Assembly (NCBI RefSeq): GCF_000716445.1
Contig: NZ_JNWK01000013.1
Coordinates: 81,584 to 145,583 of the forward strand
Direction: 5' to 3'
From: Streptomyces wedmorensis
Lineage (GTDB): Bacteria; Actinomycetota; Actinomycetes; Streptomycetales; Streptomycetaceae
Length of the DNA stretch: 64,000 bases
Positions 1 to 9,751 of this stretch are shown here, piece by piece. The notes below the pieces were generated by a model. The model had not been told where the DNA came from and did no database searches. It saw nothing but the letters and a program-made list of their open reading frames with translations. Position numbers and translations under genes: made by a program. Each line of letters begins with the position of its first letter. Position 1 is the stretch's first letter.

Positions 1-1065
<1,065 letters not shown>

Positions 1066-1068
1066 GCC

Positions 1069-2121
1069 TCAAGGACGGAGCAGGATCCTCCCGACGCGGG
1101 GATCGCCGCTGCCCGTGAGTTCCATGGCCCGCTCGAACTCGTCGATGCCCAGCTGGTGCGTGACGAGTTCGAGCGGCGTCAGCCGTTCCGCGGAGAAGGC
1201 GCCTACGGCGTAGGACCAGGCGCCGGAGGAGGCTCCGAAGGCGGTGCCGATCGACAGCTGCCGTGCGACCACCTCGGTGGGATCGAGTCCTTCCGCTCCC
1301 TGGACCGGGATGCCCGTGAGAACCAGACGTCCTCCCGGCCGCAACAAGGACGTCGCGGCGCGCGCGCTCGACGTCGCGCCCGCGGCGTCGATCACCACGT
1401 CGAAGTCCGCGAGACCGGAGGCGCGGTCCCACGTCCGGTAGGCGGTGGCTCCGAAGCGACGGGAGAGATCGGCTCGGTCGGGGCTCGTACCGACGACCGT
1501 CAGCTCGCTCGGGGAGAAGGCGCAGAGGAGCTGTGCGGCGAGCAGCCCGAGGGCGCCGGAGCCGATGACGGCCACCCGTGAACCGGGCAGCGGGCGCGCC
1601 TTCAGGACAGCGGCGGCCGCGCAGGCGGCCGGCTCGAGGAACGCGGCGGCGGTGAGATCGGCGTCCGGCGCGAGCGTGTGCAGCAGACGAGCGGGGAGGA
1701 CGAGGGTGGGGGCCATGGCGCCGGGAAGGGTGAACCCCGTCTCCTCGTAGCCGACGGTGCACAGGTTGGTGTCGCCGTCGCGGCAGGGCGCGCAGGTCTC
1801 GCAGTTCCGCAGCCCTTCGCCCACGACCTTGCGGCCGAGCAGGGAAGCCGGCGCGCCCTCTCCCACGGCGGTGACGGTGCCGGACCACTCGTGGCCAGGG
1901 GTGACCGGATAGCGCACGTACGGAACGGGGCGGCGACCCAGGTAGACGTCGCGGTCGCTGCGGCTGATCCCGACGGCATGCACGCGCACCTGGGCTTCGC
2001 CGGGCCCCGCCTGACGAGGCACGTGCTGCACGAGGCGAATCGTCTTGGGAGCGTCGAGGACGACAGCCTGCCCCCGGCGGCTCACAGGAAGCCGCCCTGG
2101 CCGGTGGGCGGAGTGGGACAC
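1069..2121 (-). CDS. Zinc-type medium-chain (MDR) sugar/polyol dehydrogenase, catalytic Cys replaced
   Basis: NAD(P)-dependent medium-chain dehydrogenase, 350 residues. The N-terminal GroES-like domain carries GHEWSG and a structural-zinc cluster CxxCxxCx7C (CETCAPC...C). The Rossmann domain has GSGALG. The usual catalytic-zinc cysteine of GICGSD-type motifs is Ser here (GISRSD), so the metal site is non-canonical. The GTG start at 2121 is chosen because CAGGAG sits 8-9 bases upstream; the longer open frame to 2238 has no good ribosome site. It is divergent from the furanose importer and shares its 400-base promoter region, suggesting a role in arabinose, galactose or polyol oxidation. The substrate is an inference. 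Confidence 0.85.
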   Translation of the reverse strand: MSHSAHRPGRLPVSRRGQAVVLDAPKTIRLVQHVPRQAGPGEAQVRVHAVGISRSDRDVYLGRRPVPYVRYPVTPGHEWSGTVTAVGEGAPASLLGRKVVGEGLRNCETCAPCRDGDTNLCTVGYEETGFTLPGAMAPTLVLPARLLHTLAPDADLTAAAFLEPAACAAAAVLKARPLPGSRVAVIGSGALGLLAAQLLCAFSPSELTVVGTSPDRADLSRRFGATAYRTWDRASGLADFDVVIDAAGATSSARAATSLLRPGGRLVLTGIPVQGAEGLDPTEVVARQLSIGTAFGASSGAWSYAVGAFSAERLTPLELVTHQLGIDEFERAMELTGSGDPRVGRILLRP

Positions 2122-2253
2122 ATGGGGCGACTCCTGTCGTTCGATATTTCGGGCATCGTTCGAAATTGTGTCGCGACGATACGAAGCATGGTGGGGTGTG
2201 TCAACGGGCCTCATTCTGCGGGGCCTTCTGTGCCGCAAGGCGCCTCAGTAGCC

Positions 2254-2267
2254 TGTTAACGCTCACA
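2254..2267. promoter_or_regulatory. AraR-type LacI operator (TGTTAACGCTCACA)
   Basis: Near-palindrome TGTTAACGCTCACA. It matches the motif found beside the LacI-family gene at 12724, araB and the second importer. It is probably bound by that repressor, and DNA looping with the copy 100 bases downstream is possible. Confidence 0.75.
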
Positions 2268-2353
2268 TCCTCGAGTCGCGACTGGCTGTGCAGCGACTGG
2301 TCTCTCTGCATAAAAAACCAGTAACCGCCGTACGAACCCTTGAGTTGCGAGTC

Positions 2354-2367
2354 TGTTAGCGCTCACA
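2354..2367. promoter_or_regulatory. AraR-type LacI operator (TGTTAGCGCTCACA)
   Basis: TGTTAGCGCTCACA, identical in its 14-base core to the site at 12635. It lies about 155 bases upstream of the importer solute-binding gene. The central GCGC is the typical CpG-centred half-site junction of LacI-family operators. Confidence 0.8.
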
Positions 2368-2521
2368 ATGTGTCGCGTTCGACAGCCCGCCGGTCGTCGG
2401 GGGCCTACGCACACTCCGCCTCCGCCCAGCGCAACCACCGCTGCGCAGCCGCACCTTCGCCGGGCCCGGCCCCTTCAGGGCACCGCCCTGTACGACGCAC
2501 GTCCCCGAAAGGAACCACGAC

Positions 2522-3523
2522 ATGGCCCACAGAGCCCTCCGTGTCTTCACCGCCGCCGTTCTGGCCGCTGGTGTGCTGACCGCCTGCACCACCGAGCCCG
2601 CGCCCACCGGTACCACCGGCGGCACCGGCAAGGGCTCCTCCGACGGCAAGCTGGTGCTCGGGTTCGCCCAGGTGGGAGCCGAGAGCGGCTGGCGCACCGC
2701 CAACACCAAGTCCGTACGCGAGGCGGCCGAGAAGGCCGGCATCACGCTGAAGTTCTCCGACGCGCAGCAGAAGCAGGAGAACCAGATCAAGGCGATCCGC
2801 ACGTTCATCCAGCAGAAGGTGGACGTCATCGCCTTCTCCCCGGTGGTGGAGTCCGGCTGGGACACCGTCCTCAAGGAGGCCGAGAGCGCCGGCATCCCGG
2901 TGATCCTCACCGACCGTGCGGTCGACTCGCAGGACACCTCCCTCTACCGGACCTTCCTCGGCTCCGACTTCGTCAAGGAGGGGCAGGAGGCCGGCAAGTG
3001 GCTCGTGAAGGAGTACGAGGGGACCTCCGAACCGGTCAACGTCGTCGAGCTCCAGGGCACCACCGGCTCCGCACCCGCCAACGACCGCAAGGCCGGCTTC
3101 GCCGAGGTCGTCAAGGGCGACTCCAAGTTCAAGGTCGTCGCGTCCCAGACCGGGGACTTCACCCGCGCCAAGGGCAAGGAGGTCATGCAGGCCTTCCTCA
3201 AGTCCCACAAGGACATCGACGTCCTGTACGCCCACAACGACGACATGGCCCTGGGCGCCATCCAGGCCATCGAGGAGGCGGGCAGGAAGCCGGGCACCGA
3301 CATCAAGGTGATCTCCGTCGACGGCATCAAGGACGCCTTCGTCGCCATGCAGGAGAAGAAGATCAACGTGGTGGTCGAGTGCAACCCGCTCCTCGGCGAC
3401 CAGCTGATGGAACTCGCCGAGAAGGTCGCGGCGGGGGAGAGCGTCCCGCGACGGGTCGAGGTCAAGGAGGGCGTCTTCACCCAGGACCAGGCCGCGGCCG
3501 CCCTGCCCGGCCGCCAGTACTGA
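2522..3523 (+). CDS. ytfQ: CUT2 sugar ABC transporter, solute-binding lipoprotein (YtfQ-like)
   Basis: Extracellular sugar-binding lipoprotein of 333 residues with a type I periplasmic-binding fold. The signal peptide ends in the lipobox LTAC (Cys22). Motifs such as FAQVGAESGWR, QQKQENQIKAIR and GDFTRAKGKEVM closely follow the E. coli galactofuranose-binding protein YtfQ, as I recall that family. It is the first gene of a four-gene importer (ATPase 3591, permeases 5147 and 6259) followed by galM. The AraR-type operators upstream and nearby araBAD suggest that L-arabinose, perhaps in the furanose form, is the ligand here. A GGAA element precedes the ATG start. Confidence 0.92.
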   Translation: MAHRALRVFTAAVLAAGVLTACTTEPAPTGTTGGTGKGSSDGKLVLGFAQVGAESGWRTANTKSVREAAEKAGITLKFSDAQQKQENQIKAIRTFIQQKVDVIAFSPVVESGWDTVLKEAESAGIPVILTDRAVDSQDTSLYRTFLGSDFVKEGQEAGKWLVKEYEGTSEPVNVVELQGTTGSAPANDRKAGFAEVVKGDSKFKVVASQTGDFTRAKGKEVMQAFLKSHKDIDVLYAHNDDMALGAIQAIEEAGRKPGTDIKVISVDGIKDAFVAMQEKKINVVVECNPLLGDQLMELAEKVAAGESVPRRVEVKEGVFTQDQAAAALPGRQY

Positions 3524-3542
3524 CCCGACGCCCGCACCAGAC

Positions 3543-3568
3543 CGGGGGCGGTCCTCGCGCCGCCCCCG
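3543..3568 (+). terminator. Intergenic hairpin between binding protein and ATPase genes
   Basis: Perfect 9-bp GC stem (CGGGGGCGG, 3543-3551, with 3560-3568) and an 8-base loop in the 67-base gap after the solute-binding gene. It has no U-tract. It could act as a partial terminator or 3' mRNA stabiliser giving more binding protein than membrane components. Confidence 0.55.
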
Positions 3569-3590
3569 ACCCCTCAGGAGAGGAGGGCGG

Positions 3591-5150
3591 ATGGCAGTCC
3601 CACCCACCCCCACACCCACCCGCACCGACCGGCCGGTCCTGGAGGCCCAGGGCATCCGCAAGGTGTTCCCCGGCGTCCTCGCCCTCGACGGCGTGGATCT
3701 GCGCCTCTTCCCCGGCGAGGTCCACGCCCTGATGGGCGAGAACGGCGCCGGGAAGTCGACCCTCATCAAGGTGCTCACCGGCGTCCACCCGCCCGACGCG
3801 GGAACGGTCTCCGTCGACGGCGGCTTCCAGCGATTCGCCGAACCGCTGGAAGCGCAGCACGCCGGAATCAGCACGGTGTACCAGGAGGTGAACCTGTGCC
3901 CCAACCTCTCGGTCGCGGAGAACATCCTCATCGGCCGTGAACCCCGGCGCCTGGGGCTGGTCCACTGGTCGGCCCTCCACGAACGCGCGGCACGGCTCAT
4001 CACCGAACTGGAACTCGACCTCGACGTCCGCATGCCGCTGGGCACGTACTCCCTCGCCGTCCAGCAACTGGTCGCGATCGTACGGGCCGTGGACGTCAAG
4101 GCGAAGGTCCTCATCCTCGACGAGCCCACCTCCAGCCTCGACCGGGACGAAGTCGCCCAGCTGTTCACCCTGGTCCGCAGACTGCGCGACCGGGGTGTCG
4201 CGATCCTCTTCGTCACCCACTTCCTCGACCAGGTCTTCGACCTGTGCGACCGGGTGACCGTCCTGCGCAACGGGCGCCTCGAAGGCGAGTACCGGATCGA
4301 CGAGCTGACACCCGTCACCCTCGTACACCGCATGGTCGGCAGCGAACTGGGCATTCTCGACGAACTGGCCGAGACATCCCACACCGGCACCACTGACGGC
4401 CCCGGTTCCGGGGACGCGCCCTTCCTCAGCGCCCGCGGCCTCGCGCGGGCCGGTGGCGTCCAGCCCTATGACCTGGACATCCACCGCGGCGAGGTCATCG
4501 GCCTGGCCGGGCTCCTCGGCTCCGGACGCACCGAGGCGGCCCGGCTGCTCTTCGGCGCCGACCACGCCGACGGAGGCGAGCTGCGGATCCACGGCAAGCG
4601 CGCCGTCCTGCGCTCGCCGCGCGCCGCGATTGCCCACAAGATCGCCTTCTGCTCGGAGAACCGCAAGGCGGAGGGTCTGATCGGCGAACTCACCGTCCGC
4701 GAGAACATCGTGCTCGCCCTCCAGGCCGCACGCGGCTGGACCAAACCCGTTTCCCGCACCCGGCAGGACGAGATCGCCGCCCGGTGGACCGAGGTTCTCG
4801 ACATCCGCCCGGCCGACCCCGAGGCAGAGGTCCGCAACCTCAGCGGGGGCAACCAGCAGAAGGTGCTGCTCGCCCGATGGCTGCTCACCGACCCCGAGCT
4901 GCTGATCCTGGACGAACCCACCAGGGGCATCGACATCGGTGCCAAGACGGAGATCCAGAAACTGGTCACCAGCCTGGCCGCGGAAGGCACAGCGGTCCTC
5001 TTCATCTCCGCCGAACTCGAGGAGGTGCTGCGGCTGAGCCACCGCGTGGGCGTCCTGCGCGACCACCGGCTCGTCGCCACCCTCCCCAACGACACGACCC
5101 TGACGCCCGACCGGATCCTGGGCGCCATCGCCACCGGAGCCACCTCATGA
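3591..5150 (+). CDS. ytfR: CUT2 sugar ABC transporter ATPase, duplicated ABC domains (YtfR-like)
   Basis: Cytoplasmic ATPase of 519 residues with two fused ABC modules, as in RbsA/XylG/YtfR. The first half has Walker [10 protein letters not shown] and Walker B LILDEPTSSL, with a degenerate signature around YSLAVQQLVAI. The second half has a degenerate Walker A (GLLGSGRTEA), the canonical LSGGNQQKV signature and [11 protein letters not shown]. This asymmetry is normal in CUT2 systems. It is preceded by GGAGAGGAGGG and overlaps the next permease by ATGA at 5147-5150, indicating translational coupling. Confidence 0.95.
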   Translation: MAVPPTPTPTRTDRPVLEAQGIRKVFPGVLALDGVDLRLFPGEVHALMGENGAGKSTLIKVLTGVHPPDAGTVSVDGGFQRFAEPLEAQHAGISTVYQEVNLCPNLSVAENILIGREPRRLGLVHWSALHERAARLITELELDLDVRMPLGTYSLAVQQLVAIVRAVDVKAKVLILDEPTSSLDRDEVAQLFTLVRRLRDRGVAILFVTHFLDQVFDLCDRVTVLRNGRLEGEYRIDELTPVTLVHRMVGSELGILDELAETSHTGTTDGPGSGDAPFLSARGLARAGGVQPYDLDIHRGEVIGLAGLLGSGRTEAARLLFGADHADGGELRIHGKRAVLRSPRAAIAHKIAFCSENRKAEGLIGELTVRENIVLALQAARGWTKPVSRTRQDEIAARWTEVLDIRPADPEAEVRNLSGGNQQKVLLARWLLTDPELLILDEPTRGIDIGAKTEIQKLVTSLAAEGTAVLFISAELEEVLRLSHRVGVLRDHRLVATLPNDTTLTPDRILGAIATGATS

Positions 5151-6262
5151 CACCACCTGACGACACCGGCGCTGGGGGGCGCCCGGTCCGGGCGCCCGGC
5201 ACCCGGCGGCTCATGGAGCACCGCCTGTTCTGGCCCGCCGCCGTGCTGGCCGCCCTGCTGGTGGGGAACGTCGTGTTCACCCATGACTTCCTCGCCGTCC
5301 GCGTCCAGAACGGACACCTGTACGGCAGCCTGATCGACATCCTGCAGTTCGGTGCCCCCCTGATCCTCGTCTCGCTCGGCATGACGCTCGTGATCGCCAC
5401 CCGGGGCATCGATCTCTCGGTCGGCTCGACGGTCGCCATCGCCGGCGCCCTCGCGTGCGAGCACATCGCCACCGCGAAGGACCCGGGGAGCCTGTCCACC
5501 GTCCTGTCCGCGATCGCGCTGGCGGTCGGCGTGGCCGCCGCGATCGGACTGCTGAACGGCTTCCTCGTCGCCCGGCTCGGCGTCCAGCCCATCATCGCCA
5601 CGCTGGTCCTCATGGTCGCCGGGCGCGGCGTGGCCCAGCTGATCACCGACGGCCAGATCATCAGCGTGTCCAGCAGCGCCTACAAGATGATCGGCGGCGG
5701 CTACTGGCTCACCCTCCCCTTCGCCGTCCTCCTCGCCGCGGCCCTCGTCGCCGTCACCTCCCTCGTCACCCGGCGGACCGCGCTCGGGCTGCTCATCGAA
5801 TCGGTGGGCGGCAACCCGGTCGCCAGCCGACTCGTCGGCATCCGGGCAGTCGGCCTCCTGGTCATGGTCTACGTCGTCAGCGCCGTGTGCGCCGCGGTGG
5901 CGGGCCTGATGATCAGCTCCAACGTGTCCAGTGCGGACGGCAACAACGCCGGCCTGTGGATCGAACTGGACGCGATCCTCGCCGTCGTCATCGGCGGCAC
6001 CGCCCTGACGGGCGGTCGTTTCTCCCTCGGTGGGACGGTCCTGGGCGCGCTGATCATCCAGACCCTCTCGACCACGATCTACACCCTCGGCGTACCGCCC
6101 GAGACCACCCTCGTCTTCAAGGCCCTGGTCGTCATCGTCGTGTGTCTCGTCCAGTCGCCCGCGTTCCGCGCGCGACTCTCACGCCGTCGCCGAACGGCCG
6201 CCCCGGACCCGGCATCCGCGGCCGGCGACCTGACGGCCCGCCGGCAGGAGGTCCACCCGTGA
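5147..6262 (+). CDS. ytfT: CUT2 sugar ABC transporter permease 1 (YtfT-like)
   Basis: Polytopic membrane permease of the BPD_transp_2 type, 371 residues with about eight to ten hydrophobic segments. The family hallmark GIDLSVGSTVAIAGAL is present, and GGTALTGGRFSLGGTVLGA lies near the C-terminus. The ATG at 5147 overlaps the ATPase stop (ATGA); the ends of the reading frame upstream of it belong to the overlapping ATPase gene. It is paired with the permease at 6259, giving the heterodimeric pore seen in the YtfT/YjfF system. Confidence 0.94.
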   Translation: MTPPDDTGAGGRPVRAPGTRRLMEHRLFWPAAVLAALLVGNVVFTHDFLAVRVQNGHLYGSLIDILQFGAPLILVSLGMTLVIATRGIDLSVGSTVAIAGALACEHIATAKDPGSLSTVLSAIALAVGVAAAIGLLNGFLVARLGVQPIIATLVLMVAGRGVAQLITDGQIISVSSSAYKMIGGGYWLTLPFAVLLAAALVAVTSLVTRRTALGLLIESVGGNPVASRLVGIRAVGLLVMVYVVSAVCAAVAGLMISSNVSSADGNNAGLWIELDAILAVVIGGTALTGGRFSLGGTVLGALIIQTLSTTIYTLGVPPETTLVFKALVVIVVCLVQSPAFRARLSRRRRTAAPDPASAAGDLTARRQEVHP

Positions 6263-7257
6263 GCACCACCCTCACCAAGCCGCTCCACCGCTTCTCGGCA
6301 CGGCACGCCGCCCACCTGCCGCTCATGGTGACGGCCACGCTGCTGGTCGCGATGTTCTCGATCGGGTCCGTGCAGTACGAAGGCTTCTTCTCCGCGCAGG
6401 TCCTGCTCAACGTCCTGATCGACAACGGCTTCCTGCTCGTCGTGGCGATCGGCATGACGTTCGTCGTCCTCACAGGCGGGATCGACCTCTCGGTCGGCTC
6501 GATGGTGGCCCTGTCGACCATGCTGACGGCCTGGCTCGTCGAACAGAACGGCCTGCCGCTCGCGCTGGCGGTGCCGGTGGTCCTGCTGGTGGGAGCAGGG
6601 GGCGGTGCCCTCATGGGCTGGGTGATCCACGCCTTCGAGATCCAGCCCTTCATCGTCACTCTCGCGGGCATGTTCCTCGGCCGCGGCCTCTGCTACATGA
6701 TCAGCACCGAGTCCATCTCCCTCACCGACCCGACGACCACGCGGATCGCCCAGACGCGGGTGCTCCTGCCCGGGGGCCTGTTCGTCTCACCCGCCGTGAT
6801 CATCGCCCTGGTCGTGCTGGCACTCGCCTTCGTCGTCCTCCACCACACCCGCTTCGGCCGCACCGTCTACGCCTTGGGCGGCAACGAGTCCTCAGCCCGT
6901 CTCATGGGCCTGCCCGTAGGGCGCACCAAGGTCGCGGTGTACGCCGTGAGTGGCCTGTGTTCCGCCCTCGGCGGTCTGCTGCTGACCTTCTACATGCTGT
7001 CCGGCTACGCCCTGCACGCCGTCGGCATGGAACTCGACGCCATCGCCGCCGCCGTGATCGGCGGGACGCTGCTGACCGGTGGTTCCGGCTTCGTCCTGGG
7101 AACCGCCCTGGGCGTGACGGTCCTCGGTCTGATCCAGACCATCATCAGCTTCCAGGGCACGCTCAGTTCGTGGTGGACCCGCATCGTCATCGGCGGTCTG
7201 CTGTTCGTCTTCATCCTCCTCCAACGCCTCTTCGGAGGATCGCGCCAGGCGGAATAG
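6259..7257 (+). CDS. yjfF: CUT2 sugar ABC transporter permease 2 (YjfF-like)
   Basis: Second permease of the same importer, 332 residues, BPD_transp_2 family, with GGIDLSVGSMVALSTML and GGTLLTGGSGFVLGTALG. The GTG start at 6259 overlaps the previous stop (GTGA), with GGCAGGAGG about 8 bases upstream. Together with the 5147 product it forms the membrane channel. Single-gene CUT2 systems such as the one at 8507 use one permease, so having two different ones supports the YtfT/YjfF assignment. Confidence 0.94.
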   Translation: MSTTLTKPLHRFSARHAAHLPLMVTATLLVAMFSIGSVQYEGFFSAQVLLNVLIDNGFLLVVAIGMTFVVLTGGIDLSVGSMVALSTMLTAWLVEQNGLPLALAVPVVLLVGAGGGALMGWVIHAFEIQPFIVTLAGMFLGRGLCYMISTESISLTDPTTTRIAQTRVLLPGGLFVSPAVIIALVVLALAFVVLHHTRFGRTVYALGGNESSARLMGLPVGRTKVAVYAVSGLCSALGGLLLTFYMLSGYALHAVGMELDAIAAAVIGGTLLTGGSGFVLGTALGVTVLGLIQTIISFQGTLSSWWTRIVIGGLLFVFILLQRLFGGSRQAE

Positions 7258-7313
7258 ACCCCTCGCCGAGTGCGAACCCCGAGCCGTCCGCCGCGTATGA
7301 ACGCGCCCGGGGC

Positions 7314-7337
7314 GGGGGCAGGGCCATCCCTGCCCCC
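7314..7337 (+). terminator. Hairpin before galM
   Basis: Stem GGGGGCAGGG (7314-7323) pairs perfectly with CCCTGCCCCC (7328-7337) across a 4-base loop and is followed by TTT. It lies in the 116-base gap between permease 2 and galM, so it may attenuate galM expression or end the importer transcript. Confidence 0.6.
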
Positions 7338-7373
7338 TTTCCGGCTGCGCCCTCTCGCCGACAAGGAACCTCC

Positions 7374-8441
7374 ATGAACCCAGCACCGTCCCCCTTCACC
7401 GGGGTCCCTCCGGTCTGCCGTCCCGAACCGTACGCTGGACAACGATGGACCTTCGGCTTCCCCGGCGGACTCACGGCGGAGGTGCACACTCGCGGCGCCC
7501 GCCTCCACGGGCTGTGGGCGCCGGACCGGAACGGCACCCCGGCCGACATCGTCCTCGCTCCCCACGACCCCGCCCGGGCGGCCGACACCGCCCGGTACTT
7601 CGGCTCCACCGTCGGCCGCTACGCCAACCGCATCGCACACGGCCGGTTCTCCCTGGACGGGAAGCCGTACCAGCTGACCACGCAGGAGAACGGCCACTGC
7701 CTGCACGGCGGCACCGACGGCTTCGACCCCCGCCTCTGGGAAGCCGAGAGCGTGCACACCCCGGAGTGGACCGGTGTGCTCCTGCGCCTCCGGAGCCCGG
7801 ACGGAGACCAGGGGTTCCCGGGAAACCTGGACGTCACCGTCAGCTGTCTCATCGGCCGCGTCGGCGAACTCGCCTTCACCTACTCGGCGGTCACCGATGC
7901 GGCCACCCTGGTCAACCTGACCAACCACGCGTATTTCAACCTCGACGGCGAAGGCGCCGGCGACATCCTCGGACACGAACTCGCCGTGCACGCCTCCCAC
8001 TACACTCCGGTCGACAACGACCTCCTTCCCCACGGGGACCACCGCCCCGTGTCCGGCACCGCGTTCGACCTCCGCCGGCCGCTGAGGATCGCCGACGCCC
8101 TGGCCCGCCCCGGCGCGGACGGCGGGTACGACCACAACTTCGTCTTAAGTCCGCACGGCGACGAGGCACTGCGCCCCGCCGCCGTCCTGTACGCGCCGGC
8201 CACCGGCCGCCGCATGGAGGTGCTGACCACGGAGCCCGGGCTCCAGGTCTACACCGCGGGTCAGTTCGACGGCACGGTCCTCGGCAAGAGCGGTATGCCC
8301 TACGGGGCGGGCGCCGGCATCGCGCTGGAGACCCAGCACTTCCCCGACTCGCCGAACCGCACCGGTGACCCGTCTCCGGTGCTTCGGCCTGGCGAGGAGT
8401 ACAGGTCGAGTACGGTCCTGAGGTTCGGCACCTGTGACTGA
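7374..8441 (+). CDS. galM: Aldose 1-epimerase (mutarotase), contains a TTA codon
   Basis: Cytosolic mutarotase of 355 residues that interconverts alpha and beta anomers of imported aldoses. GalM landmarks are GRYANRIAHGRF near residues 80-95, the catalytic-His motif NHAYFNLDG mid-protein and the catalytic-Glu motif ETQHFPDSPN near the C-terminus. The ATG start at 7374 follows AAGGAACC. A TTA leucine codon occurs at 8145-8147 (codon 258), so translation may depend on the bldA tRNA. Placement after a furanose-type importer fits a role in presenting the right sugar anomer to downstream enzymes. Confidence 0.95.
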   Translation: MNPAPSPFTGVPPVCRPEPYAGQRWTFGFPGGLTAEVHTRGARLHGLWAPDRNGTPADIVLAPHDPARAADTARYFGSTVGRYANRIAHGRFSLDGKPYQLTTQENGHCLHGGTDGFDPRLWEAESVHTPEWTGVLLRLRSPDGDQGFPGNLDVTVSCLIGRVGELAFTYSAVTDAATLVNLTNHAYFNLDGEGAGDILGHELAVHASHYTPVDNDLLPHGDHRPVSGTAFDLRRPLRIADALARPGADGGYDHNFVLSPHGDEALRPAAVLYAPATGRRMEVLTTEPGLQVYTAGQFDGTVLGKSGMPYGAGAGIALETQHFPDSPNRTGDPSPVLRPGEEYRSSTVLRFGTCD

Positions 8442-8447
8442 CCGTGT

Positions 8448-8497
8448 GGACATGGCTGTGCCCGCCGGCGGAGGAGCCGGCGGGCACAGCCATGTCC
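8448..8497. terminator. Bidirectional terminator, 22-bp perfect stem
   Basis: Arms 8448-8469 and 8476-8497 are perfectly complementary around the loop GGAGGA. It sits between the convergent galM and permease (8507) genes and can serve both transcripts. Confidence 0.88.
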
Positions 8498-8506
8498 GGA
8501 GCGGTG

Positions 8507-9751
8507 TCAGGCACCCGCCCTGCGCTTGTTCCACACGTCGAAGCCGACCGCCGCGAGCAGCACGAGGCCCTTGATGACCTGCTGCCAGTCGGTGCCCACC
8601 CCGACGAGGTTCATGCCGTTGTTGAGCACGCCGAGGACCAGGCCGCCGATGATGGCTCCCAGGACGGTCCCGACTCCACCGCTCATCGACGCCCCGCCGA
8701 TGAACGCGGCGGCGATGGCCTCCAGTTCGAAGTTCACGCCCGCCTTCGGCGAGGCCGCGTTGAAGCGCGCGGCGAAGACGAGCCCGGCGAGCGCCGCGAG
8801 CATTCCCATGTTGAGGAACACGGCGAAGGTCACCTTCTTGTCCTTGACTCCGGACAGCTTGGCGGCCGGCAGGTTCCCCCCGATCGCGTACACGTGGCGG
8901 CCGATCACCGCGTTGCGCATCACGTAACCGAAGCCGACCAGCAGCGCGGCCAGGATCAGGAGGACCACGGGGGCGCCCTTGTAGCTTGCGAGCAGCAGGG
9001 TGGTGACCAGGACAGCGGCGACCAGTGCCGTCAGCTTCAGCGCGAACAGGCCCGTGGGGAGCGGCTCCAGAGCGAATTCGCGCTGGCGACGGCGGTCCCG
9101 CACCTCCTGGAACACCACGTAGGCGACCAGTCCCAGGCCGAGGAGCAGGGTCCCGTTGTGGTAGTTGGTCTGCGGTCCCACCTCCGGCAGGAAGCCGTTG
9201 GCGACCTTCTGCAGTCCGTCCGGGAACGGGCCGAGCGTCTGACCCTTGAGGAAGATCTCCGTGAACCCGCGGAACAGCAGCATGCCGGCGAGGGTCACGA
9301 TGAACGACGGTATGCCGACGTACGCGATGAAGAAGCCCTGCAGGGCGCCGGCGACGGCTCCCAGCAGCAGGGTGAGGAGCACCGCGACGGGCCAGGCCAC
9401 ATGGTGCTCGACCATGAGCACCGCCCCGATGCCACCGACCAGCGCCATCAGGGAGCCCACGGACAGGTCGATGTGCCCGGAGATGATGACGATCATCATG
9501 CCGATGGCCAGGATGAGGATGTAGCTGTTCTGCAGCACCAGGTTGGAGACGTTCCGCGGCAGCAGGAGGTCGCCGCCCGTCCAGATCTGGAACAGGAGCA
9601 CGATCAGGCCGAGTGCGAAGAGCATCCCGTACTGGCGCATGTTCCGCCGGACGCCGTCCAGAAGCACCCGGGCCAGCGGTGCCCCGGTGGACGGAGCCCC
9701 GCGGCCCGGGGGCGCCGGTGTGGTCGTCTTCGTGCTGACGTCGGTGCTCAT
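8507..9751 (-). CDS. gguB: CUT2 multiple-monosaccharide ABC permease (GguB/XylH-like)
   Basis: Integral membrane permease of 414 residues, BPD_transp_2 family, with [28 protein letters not shown] and [15 protein letters not shown]. It is larger than the 330-370 residue permeases at 5147 and 6259, as expected for the XylH/GguB subgroup with extra helices. The ATG at 9751 overlaps the upstream ATPase stop. It is the last gene of a chvE-gguA-gguB operon read on the minus strand. Confidence 0.94.
   Translation of the reverse strand: MSTDVSTKTTTPAPPGRGAPSTGAPLARVLLDGVRRNMRQYGMLFALGLIVLLFQIWTGGDLLLPRNVSNLVLQNSYILILAIGMMIVIISGHIDLSVGSLMALVGGIGAVLMVEHHVAWPVAVLLTLLLGAVAGALQGFFIAYVGIPSFIVTLAGMLLFRGFTEIFLKGQTLGPFPDGLQKVANGFLPEVGPQTNYHNGTLLLGLGLVAYVVFQEVRDRRRQREFALEPLPTGLFALKLTALVAAVLVTTLLLASYKGAPVVLLILAALLVGFGYVMRNAVIGRHVYAIGGNLPAAKLSGVKDKKVTFAVFLNMGMLAALAGLVFAARFNAASPKAGVNFELEAIAAAFIGGASMSGGVGTVLGAIIGGLVLGVLNNGMNLVGVGTDWQQVIKGLVLLAAVGFDVWNKRRAGA

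Larger units (their letters stand above)
2122..2521. promoter_or_regulatory. Divergent promoter region with two arabinose-type operators
   Basis: A 400-base gene-free region between the divergent dehydrogenase and importer operons. It contains two LacI-type operators, annotated separately, exactly 100 bases apart, with AT-rich sequence between them (2310-2325). Near the dehydrogenase start (2139-2165) there are loose CGATATTTCG and TTCGAAAT elements that resemble half sites of the second, CGAA/TTCG-type operator in this window, but they are imperfect. No riboswitch-like structure was recognised. Confidence 0.6.
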
